A stretch of DNA of 64,000 nucleotides from Rhizobacter sp. Root1238 (GTDB taxonomy: Bacteria > Pseudomonadota > Gammaproteobacteria > Burkholderiales > Burkholderiaceae_C), in contig NZ_LMDM01000023.1 of NCBI RefSeq assembly GCF_001425825.1, positions 54,212 through 118,211 of the forward strand, written 5' to 3'. Below, piece by piece: positions 54,611 through 64,000 of the stretch (positions are counted from its first letter, which is position 1; the number at the start of each line of letters is the position of its first letter). A program made the translations under genes and the position numbers. The notes below the pieces were generated by a model. That model saw nothing but the letters and a program-made list of their open reading frames with translations. It ran no database searches and was not told where the DNA came from.

Positions 54611-57013
54611 ATGGGCGGACAGGGCGGGCTGTACCTCGCGGGGACCACGGCAGCATGGCTGCTGGGTTGCGCATGGCAGGTCCAGCAGTCGACCGTTCGC
54701 CCGGCCTGGGTCGCGGTGGGGCTGCTGGCCGCTGCTGTCTGCACCGTGCTGCTGGCCTGGCACCAGCGGCGTCTCGCGGCGCTGGCCGTGCTGGCCGCCT
54801 TTGCGGCTGGCTTTGCGGTCTCCGATGGGCAGGCCGGCCTGCGGCTGGCCGAGCAGTTGCCCGCCGCGTTCGAAGGCCAGGACCTGCAACTCACCGGTGT
54901 CGTCGCGAGCCTGCCCGACCACACCCCCTCCGGCCTGCAATTCCGTTTCGAGGTCGATGAAGCCCGCTGGCGCGGCGAGCCGGTCGCCGTGCCGCCGCTC
55001 GTCTCGCTCGGCTGGTACAAGGGCTGGCACGACGACGGCCCGTTGAGCGGCCCGCAGGCCGAGTTGCGCGCCGGCCAGGCATGGCGCTTCACGGCCCGGC
55101 TGCGCCAGCCGCACGGCAGCCTGAACCCGGGCGGCTTCGACGTCGAGCTGATGCTGTTCGAGCAAGGCGTGCGCGCCACCGGCTACGTGCTCGACGGCCA
55201 TGCCGAGTTGCTCGAGGCGGCCGCCGCGCACCCGATCGAGCGCCTGCGCCAGCGCGTGCGCGACCGGCTGTATGCGCAGGTCGACGATCCGCAGGCCGCG
55301 GGCGTGCTGGCCGCGCTCGCGGTCGGCGACCAGTCGGCGATCGAGCGTGCCGACTGGCAACTGTTCCGCAGCACCGGCATCGCCCACCTCGTCAGCATCA
55401 GCGGGTTGCACATCACGATGTTCGCGTGGCTGGCCGCCCGGCTCGCGGGCGCGCTGTGGCGGCGCTCGGTGCGCGCGATGCTGTGGCTGCCGGCGCCGCT
55501 GGCTGCGCGCTGGATCGGCCTCGCGGCGGCGGCAGGCTATGCACTGTTCGCCGGCTGGGGCGTGCCGGCGCAGCGCACGGTGTGGATGCTCGCGGTCGTC
55601 ACGCTGCTGCAGGCCGGTGCGCGCCGCTGGCCGTGGCCGCTGGTGCTGCTGGCCGCGGCGGTGGTCGTCACTGCGTTCGACCCGTGGGCCTTGCTGCAGC
55701 CGGGCTTCTGGTTGTCGTTCATGGCGGTCGGGCTGCTGATGGCCTCCGAGCCGTCGCACGGTCGGCCTGCGCCGGCCGACGCACCGGGCCGGCTCGCCGC
55801 GCTGCTGCGCAGCCTGCGCGCCGGCCTGCGCACGCAGGCGATCGCCACCATCGGGCTCGCACCGCTGACATTGGTGTTCTTCCAGCAGATCTCGTTGGTC
55901 GGTTTCGCGGCCAACCTGGTCGCGATCCCGCTCGTCACGCTGGTGATCACGCCGCTCGCGCTGCTGGGTACCGCCTGGCCGTGGCTGTGGACGCTCGCCG
56001 CGTGGGTCGAGCAGCAGCTGGTGGCGCTGCTGATGCTGCTGGCGCAGGCGCCGTGGGCGGTGTGGAGCGTGCCGGCCGCACCGTGGTGGGCGGCCGCTGC
56101 CGGGTTGTCGTCGGCGGTGCTGCTGGTGCTGCCGCTGCCATGGCGGCTGCGCCTGCTGGCCGTGCCGCTGGCGCTGCCCTTGCTGCTGCCGCCGCGCGAG
56201 CTGCCGCCGGCCGGCCGCTTCGAGCTGCTGGCGCTCGACGTGGGGCAGGGCACCGCGGTGCTGGTGCGCACGCAGCGGCACCTGCTGGTCTACGACGCCG
56301 GCCCGCAGTACTCGCGCGACTCCGACGCCGGCCAGCGCGTGCTGCTGCCGCTGCTGCGCTCGCGCGGCGAAGGCCGCATCGACCGGCTGGTGCTGAGCCA
56401 CCGCGATGCCGACCACACCGGCGGCGCCGCGGCGGTGATCGCCGGCCTGCCGGTCGGCGAACTCGACAGCTCGCTCGAGGACGGGCACCCGTTGCGCGAG
56501 GTCGGCGTGCCCGCCGTCCGCTGCGCCGCCGGCCAGTCGTGGGACTGGGACGGCGTGCACTTCCAGATGCTGCACCCGTTCGCCGACGATTACGGGCGCG
56601 CCCGCAAGCCCAACGCCGTCTCGTGCGTGCTGCGCGTCAGCGCCCGCGGGCGCAGCGCCTTGCTCACCGGCGACATCGAGCGCGAGCAGGAAGGCGCGCT
56701 GGTCGAACGCAGCCGCGACGCGTTGCGCAGCGACCTGCTGCTGGTCGCGCACCACGGCAGCCGCACCTCGTCGAGCGCCGATTTCCTCGACGCGGTGCAG
56801 CCGCAGGTCGCGCTGATCCAGGCCGGCTACCGCAACCGCTTCGGCCACCCGGTGCCCGAGGTGCTGGCGCGCCTGCACGAGCGCGATGTGCTGGTCGCCG
56901 CCACCACCTCGTGCGGCGCGTGGCGTTGGCGCAGCGACCAGCCGCCCGCTGCTGGCGTTTGCGAGCGTGACCGCGCCCGCCGCTACTGGCACCATCGCGT
57001 CGAAGCGCCGTGA
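54611..57013 (+). CDS. comEC: ComEC/Rec2 DNA-uptake channel protein
   Basis: An 800-residue polytopic protein for importing single-stranded DNA in natural transformation. N-terminal DUF4131 region, competence domain with HLVSISGLHITMFAW, multiple TM segments, then the metallo-beta-lactamase-like C-terminal domain (LALDVGQGTAVLV, LSHRDADHTGGAAAVI, LLTGDIEREQEGAL, VAHHGSRTSS). Length is normal. Other competence genes are not in the window. Confidence 0.93.
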   Translation: MGGQGGLYLAGTTAAWLLGCAWQVQQSTVRPAWVAVGLLAAAVCTVLLAWHQRRLAALAVLAAFAAGFAVSDGQAGLRLAEQLPAAFEGQDLQLTGVVASLPDHTPSGLQFRFEVDEARWRGEPVAVPPLVSLGWYKGWHDDGPLSGPQAELRAGQAWRFTARLRQPHGSLNPGGFDVELMLFEQGVRATGYVLDGHAELLEAAAAHPIERLRQRVRDRLYAQVDDPQAAGVLAALAVGDQSAIERADWQLFRSTGIAHLVSISGLHITMFAWLAARLAGALWRRSVRAMLWLPAPLAARWIGLAAAAGYALFAGWGVPAQRTVWMLAVVTLLQAGARRWPWPLVLLAAAVVVTAFDPWALLQPGFWLSFMAVGLLMASEPSHGRPAPADAPGRLAALLRSLRAGLRTQAIATIGLAPLTLVFFQQISLVGFAANLVAIPLVTLVITPLALLGTAWPWLWTLAAWVEQQLVALLMLLAQAPWAVWSVPAAPWWAAAAGLSSAVLLVLPLPWRLRLLAVPLALPLLLPPRELPPAGRFELLALDVGQGTAVLVRTQRHLLVYDAGPQYSRDSDAGQRVLLPLLRSRGEGRIDRLVLSHRDADHTGGAAAVIAGLPVGELDSSLEDGHPLREVGVPAVRCAAGQSWDWDGVHFQMLHPFADDYGRARKPNAVSCVLRVSARGRSALLTGDIEREQEGALVERSRDALRSDLLLVAHHGSRTSSSADFLDAVQPQVALIQAGYRNRFGHPVPEVLARLHERDVLVAATTSCGAWRWRSDQPPAAGVCERDRARRYWHHRVEAP

Positions 57014-57068
57014 TGGCCGGCGAATGGCCTGAATTTTGCTAACCTGATCCCTCGAGGAGACCGAACCG

Positions 57069-58505
57069 ATGAGAGCAAGCTTCGACGAGATGCAGGCCAG
57101 CAGCACCACGGTGCGCGACCACTACCGGGTGTACGACCGCTGGCTGGCCCAGCAGCCGGGCGACGTGATGCGCTCCCGGCGCGAAGAAGCCGAGATGATC
57201 TTCCGCCGCGTCGGCATCACGTTCGCGGTGTACGGCGCGAAGGACGAAGACGGCTCCGGCACCGAGCGCCTGATCCCGTTCGACCTGATCCCGCGCGTGA
57301 TCCCGGCCGCCGAATGGGCCAGCATGGAAGCCGGGCTGCGCCAGCGCGTGACCGCGCTGAACCGCTTCATCCACGACGTCTACCACGGGCAGGAGATCAT
57401 CAAGGCCGGCATCGTGCCCGGCGACCAGATCTTCAAGAACGCGCAGTTCCGCCCCGAGATGATGGGCGTCGACGTGCCGGGCAGCGTCTACTCGCACATC
57501 TCCGGCATCGACATCGTGCGCGCCGCCAACCCCGACGGCAGCGGCTCGTACTACGTGCTCGAAGACAACCTGCGCGTGCCCAGCGGCGTGAGCTACATGC
57601 TCGAGAACCGCAAGATGATGATGCGGCTGTTCCCCGACCTGTTCAGCCAGCACCGCGTCGCGCCGGTCGCCCACTACCCCGACCTGCTGCTCGAAACCCT
57701 GCGCGCGGTGGCGCCGGCCGCGGTCAACGACCCGACCGTCGTCGTGCTGACGCCCGGCATGTACAACAGCGCGTACTTCGAGCACGCCTTCCTCGCGCAG
57801 CAGATGGGCGTCGAGCTGGTCGAGGGGCAGGACCTGTTCGTCAAGGACAACTTCGTCTACATGCGCACGACGCAGGGGCCGAAGCGGGTCGACGTGATCT
57901 ACCGCCGGGTCGACGACGACTTCCTCGACCCGCTGGCCTTCCGCCCCGATTCGACGCTCGGCTGCGCCGGGCTGCTCAGCGTCTACCGCGCCGGCAACGT
58001 GACGCTGTCGAACGCCATCGGCACCGGCGTGGCCGACGACAAGTCGATCTACCCGTACGTGCCGAAGATGATCGAGTTCTACCTCGGCGAGAAGCCGATC
58101 CTGAACAACGTGCCGACCTGGCAGTGCCGCGATGCCGAGGACCTGAAGTACGTTCTCGCGCACCTGGGCGAGCTGGTGGTGAAAGAGGTGCACGGCGCCG
58201 GCGGCTACGGCATGCTGGTCGGCCCGGCCGCCACCAAGGACGAGATCGCCGACTTCCGCAAGGCGCTCGAAGCCAATCCGGCCGGCTACATCGCGCAGCC
58301 GACGCTCAGCCTGTCGACCTGCCCGACCTTCGTCGACAGCGGCATTGCGCCGCGCCACATCGACCTGCGGCCGTTCGTGCTGAGCGGCAAGACGGTGCAG
58401 ATGGTGCCGGGCGGGCTGACGCGCGTCGCGCTGAAGGAAGGCTCGCTGGTCGTCAACTCGTCGCAGGGCGGCGGGACCAAGGACACCTGGGTGCTCGAGG
58501 CCTGA
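57069..58505 (+). CDS. Circularly permuted ATP-grasp type 2 protein (COG2308)
   Basis: A 478-residue protein of the circularly permuted ATP-grasp family, predicted to ligate an amino or carboxyl group using ATP. Marks: YHGQEIIKAGIVPGDQIFKN, NLRVPSGVSYMLENRKMMM, GDKSIYPYVP-like DDKSIYPYVPKMI, KEVHGAGGYGMLVGP (glycine-rich loop) and RPFVLSGKTVQMVPGGLTR at the end. First gene of a four-gene cluster with alpha-E and two transglutaminase-like proteins. The product of such clusters is unknown; comparative genomics has suggested a peptide or peptide-modifying amidoligase pathway. Confidence 0.93.
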   Translation: MRASFDEMQASSTTVRDHYRVYDRWLAQQPGDVMRSRREEAEMIFRRVGITFAVYGAKDEDGSGTERLIPFDLIPRVIPAAEWASMEAGLRQRVTALNRFIHDVYHGQEIIKAGIVPGDQIFKNAQFRPEMMGVDVPGSVYSHISGIDIVRAANPDGSGSYYVLEDNLRVPSGVSYMLENRKMMMRLFPDLFSQHRVAPVAHYPDLLLETLRAVAPAAVNDPTVVVLTPGMYNSAYFEHAFLAQQMGVELVEGQDLFVKDNFVYMRTTQGPKRVDVIYRRVDDDFLDPLAFRPDSTLGCAGLLSVYRAGNVTLSNAIGTGVADDKSIYPYVPKMIEFYLGEKPILNNVPTWQCRDAEDLKYVLAHLGELVVKEVHGAGGYGMLVGPAATKDEIADFRKALEANPAGYIAQPTLSLSTCPTFVDSGIAPRHIDLRPFVLSGKTVQMVPGGLTRVALKEGSLVVNSSQGGGTKDTWVLEA

Positions 58506-58535
58506 TGGACATCGTCGACAACGGAGAACACGCAC

Positions 58536-59513
58536 ATGCTGTCGAGAACCGCTGATCACCTCTTCTGGATGGCCCGCTACATGGAGCGGGCCGAGAACAC
58601 CGCCCGCATGCTGGACGTCAACTACCAGACCTCGCTGCTGCCGCAGTCGGCCGATGCGGTGGTCAACGGCTGGAAGGGCCTGCTGAGCATCTCCGAGCTG
58701 AGCCCCGACTACGCGTCGCGCTACGGCGAGATCGATGCCCGCAAGGTGATGGACTACATGGTCAGCGACGAGCGCAACCCGTCGAGCATCTACAGCTGCC
58801 TGATGGCCGCGCGCGAGAACGCCCGCGCGGTGCGTGGCACGCTGACCACCGAGGTCTGGGAGACGCAGAACCAGACCTGGCTCGAGTTCCAGCGCATGCT
58901 GCGCCACAAGACCTTCCAGAAGGATCCGGGCGAGGGCTTCGAATGGGTCAAGTTCCGCTCGCACCTGTCGCGCGGCGTCACGGTGGGCACGATGCTGCAG
59001 GACGAGGCGTTCCACTTCCTGCGCATCGGCAGCTTCCTGGAGCGCGCCGACAACACCGCCCGCATGCTCGACGTGAAGTTCCATGCGGTCGAGAGCGAGT
59101 TCTTCGGCACCGGCGCGGCGAATGGCAACGGCAACGCGAAGGACCAGGAGTACGACTTCTACCACTGGTCGGCGATCCTGCGCTCGGTGTCCGGCTTCGA
59201 GGTCTACCGCAAGGCGTACCGCAACGTGATCAAGCCCGAGAAGGTGGCCGAGCTGCTGATCCTGCGTGCCGACATGCCCCGCTCGCTGGCGGCCTGCATG
59301 GACGAGGTCGTCAACAACCTGCGCCAGGTGGCCAACGAGCAGTCGTCCGACACGCTGCGCCGCGCCGGCCGCCTGCAGGCCGACCTGCGCTTCGGCCGCA
59401 TCGACGAGATCCTCGCGACCGGCCTGCATGCGTTCCTCACGCAGTTCCTCGAACGCGTCGGCACGCTGGGGGTGGGCATCAGCCGCGACTTCCTGGTGCC
59501 GGTGGCGGCATGA
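58536..59513 (+). CDS. Alpha-E domain protein (COG2307)
   Basis: A 325-residue all-helical protein with the family start MLSRTADHLFWMARYMERAENTARML and an echo later in FLERADNTARMLDVKF. It is always found with the ATP-grasp protein, and probably acts as its partner or substrate carrier; no enzyme motif is evident. GGAG lies before the ATG. The spacing to the ATP-grasp gene is 30 bases. Confidence 0.92.
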   Translation: MLSRTADHLFWMARYMERAENTARMLDVNYQTSLLPQSADAVVNGWKGLLSISELSPDYASRYGEIDARKVMDYMVSDERNPSSIYSCLMAARENARAVRGTLTTEVWETQNQTWLEFQRMLRHKTFQKDPGEGFEWVKFRSHLSRGVTVGTMLQDEAFHFLRIGSFLERADNTARMLDVKFHAVESEFFGTGAANGNGNAKDQEYDFYHWSAILRSVSGFEVYRKAYRNVIKPEKVAELLILRADMPRSLAACMDEVVNNLRQVANEQSSDTLRRAGRLQADLRFGRIDEILATGLHAFLTQFLERVGTLGVGISRDFLVPVAA

Positions 59514-59535
59514 CGCCGCGGGCGCGGGCCAGCGG

Positions 59536-60384
59536 ATGAAGCTCGACATCCGGCACGTCACGCACTACGACTACAGCGCGCCGCTGCAGTACGCGCTGCA
59601 GTCGCTGTGCCTCACGCCACAGGCGAACGCGCACCAGACGGTGCTCGACTGGAGCCTGTCGGCGCCGGGCCAGCTGTTCGCGCAGCGCGATGCCTTCGGC
59701 AACCTGGCCCACACCTGGAGCCTGCGCCAGCGTGCCTACCGTGGCGCGGTGCGGGCCGCGGGGGTCGTGCGCACGCATGCGTCGCCGCTGCTGGTCGACG
59801 ACCGCATCCCGCCGGCGTTCTACCTGCGCGCCACGCCGCTCACCCACGCGGCCGGGCCGCTCGCCTCGCTCGGCCGCGAGCACCTGGACGGCCCGGTCGA
59901 CGAGGCGCGCGCGCTCGCACTGGCGCTCGCCGTGGGCGACCGCATCGCCTACGAAGGCGGCCGCACCAGCACGCGCACCACCGCGGCCGAAGCGCTCGCG
60001 CTCGGCGCCGGCGTCTGCCAGGACCAGGCCCATGTCTTCATCGCCGCCTGCCGTGCGGCCGGCGTGCCGGCCCGCTACGTCAGCGGCTATTTCCACGCGC
60101 CCGACGCGCCCGATCTGGCGAGCCACGCGTGGGTCGACGTCTGCGTCGACCCGGACGCGCGGCGCTGGCTCAGCGTCGACATCACCCACCGCTGCCTGAT
60201 GGACGAGCGCCACGTGCGCCTGGCCGTCGGCCCCGACTACGCCGCCTGCTCGCCGATCCGCGGCGTGCGCGAAGGCGGCGGCGACGAGACGATGCGCGTC
60301 GAGGTGGGCATCAGCGTCCTGCCCGACCACGCGCCGTCCGAAGCCGATCCCGCAACCGCTGTGCTCACCGCCCAGGAGCCCTGA
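59536..60384 (+). CDS. Transglutaminase-like cysteine peptidase-fold protein
   Basis: A 282-residue transglutaminase-fold protein with the N-terminal bacterial transglutaminase domain (LDIRHVTHYDYSAPLQ). The catalytic triad can be placed at GVCQDQAHVFIAAC (Cys), DLASHAWVDVC (His) and WLSVDITHR (Asp). It may cleave or form an amide bond. No signal peptide, so it acts in the cytoplasm. Third gene of the cluster. Confidence 0.92.
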   Translation: MKLDIRHVTHYDYSAPLQYALQSLCLTPQANAHQTVLDWSLSAPGQLFAQRDAFGNLAHTWSLRQRAYRGAVRAAGVVRTHASPLLVDDRIPPAFYLRATPLTHAAGPLASLGREHLDGPVDEARALALALAVGDRIAYEGGRTSTRTTAAEALALGAGVCQDQAHVFIAACRAAGVPARYVSGYFHAPDAPDLASHAWVDVCVDPDARRWLSVDITHRCLMDERHVRLAVGPDYAACSPIRGVREGGGDETMRVEVGISVLPDHAPSEADPATAVLTAQEP

Positions 60385-63819
<3,435 letters not shown>

Positions 63820-63882
63820 GGGGGTTGTTGCCTTGGCGCGGAAGGCGCGTGGGGGGAGGCTGTGGCGCGCCGTCGGGGGCGG

Positions 63883-63910
63883 TCCTCGGCCCCCCCCGGG
63901 GGGCCGAGGA
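63883..63910. repeat. GC-rich hairpin (perfect 13-bp inverted repeat)
   Basis: Arms TCCTCGGCCCCCC and GGGGGGCCGAGGA around a 2-base centre, 64 bases after the DUF2126 stop. There is no T-tract. It could act as a terminator for the four-gene cluster or be part of a dispersed intergenic repeat. Confidence 0.6.
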
Positions 63911-64000
63911 CTTCCCTCCGCTGGCTGGCTTCGTGGCCCGTCGCCGAAACTCCCTCCGCTCACTTCGTTCGCTGTGGTCAAACAGTCGGCGACAGTCAGT
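63911..64000. repeat. Intergenic repeat-like tail
   Basis: Contains TCCCTCCGCT twice (63913-63922 and 63951-63960) and an inverted pair GTCGCCGA (63940-63947) with TCGGCGAC (63986-63993). No ORF is credible here. This patchwork resembles the short dispersed repeats found between betaproteobacterial genes, but the window holds only this example. Confidence 0.4.

Noticed and set aside
52574..57109. A 1511-residue open frame on the minus strand across the dehydrogenase and comEC genes
   Set aside because: High-GC DNA leaves the complementary frame open. The translation is repetitive in R, A and Q with no fold, while the plus strand carries recognisable genes.

Overview
The window is high-GC, densely coded DNA in which most adjacent genes share ATGA or GTGA stop/start overlaps. 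The content (dapA-bamC, parE/parC, slyD beside an L16 arginine hydroxylase, coaBC-dut, a MocR regulator, orphan receiver kinases, and the alpha-E/ATP-grasp/transglutaminase cluster) fits a free-living, probably motile betaproteobacterium of the Burkholderiales (Rubrivivax-Leptothrix-Methylibium type). That placement is inferred from family content; no rRNA or tRNA gene was seen.

Layout. 0-8.7 kb: the end of an ABC exporter, small lipoprotein and coiled-coil genes, a dbpA-ferredoxin-DUF2127 operon, a MocR/LysE pair, a PLP dehydratase with a GFA protein, an orphan flagellar-rod-like gene behind a sigma-28-type promoter, small exported proteins and an FKBP. 8.9-16.7 kb: a LuxI/FeeM-type acyltransferase whose 3' end overlaps that of a multi-pass hybrid kinase, then dusC, a DUF4397 lipoprotein, a receiver plus hybrid kinase pair, and a LuxR-type regulator that lacks its phospho-acceptor aspartate. 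17.2-25.7 kb: an MCP, receiver-kinase, YfiR-like, CHASE8 hybrid-kinase operon, divergent from a dihaem peroxidase, cupredoxin, cytochrome c operon. Five copies of a 21-bp dyad lie in the two intergenic regions bordering this block and look like a shared operator.

25.7-38.6 kb: egtD without egtB, a lepB-coaBC-dut operon, a marR-MFS-RND efflux operon with a near-perfect dyad upstream of marR, slyD and the ribosomal oxygenase, a conserved unknown and a small Ala/Pro lipoprotein. 38.6-52.3 kb: housekeeping genes (MBL-fold hydrolase, bamC, dapA, methyltransferase, SDR, 42-aa membrane peptide, MFS), parE-GNAT-transglycosylase-parC, dsbB and RidA. 52.4-63.8 kb: a secreted ricin-FN3-FN3-sugar dehydrogenase, ComEC, and a four-gene ATP-grasp/alpha-E/transglutaminase/DUF2126 cluster predicted to make an unknown peptide-type product. 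The last 180 bp are non-coding, with inverted and direct repeats.

The best candidates for undescribed biology are the five-site regulon joining the sensory operon to the redox operon (with the degenerate LuxR regulator as a possible but unproven binder), the overlapping acyltransferase/kinase pair, the YfiR-like protein coupled to a histidine kinase rather than to a diguanylate cyclase, and the ATP-grasp peptide cluster.
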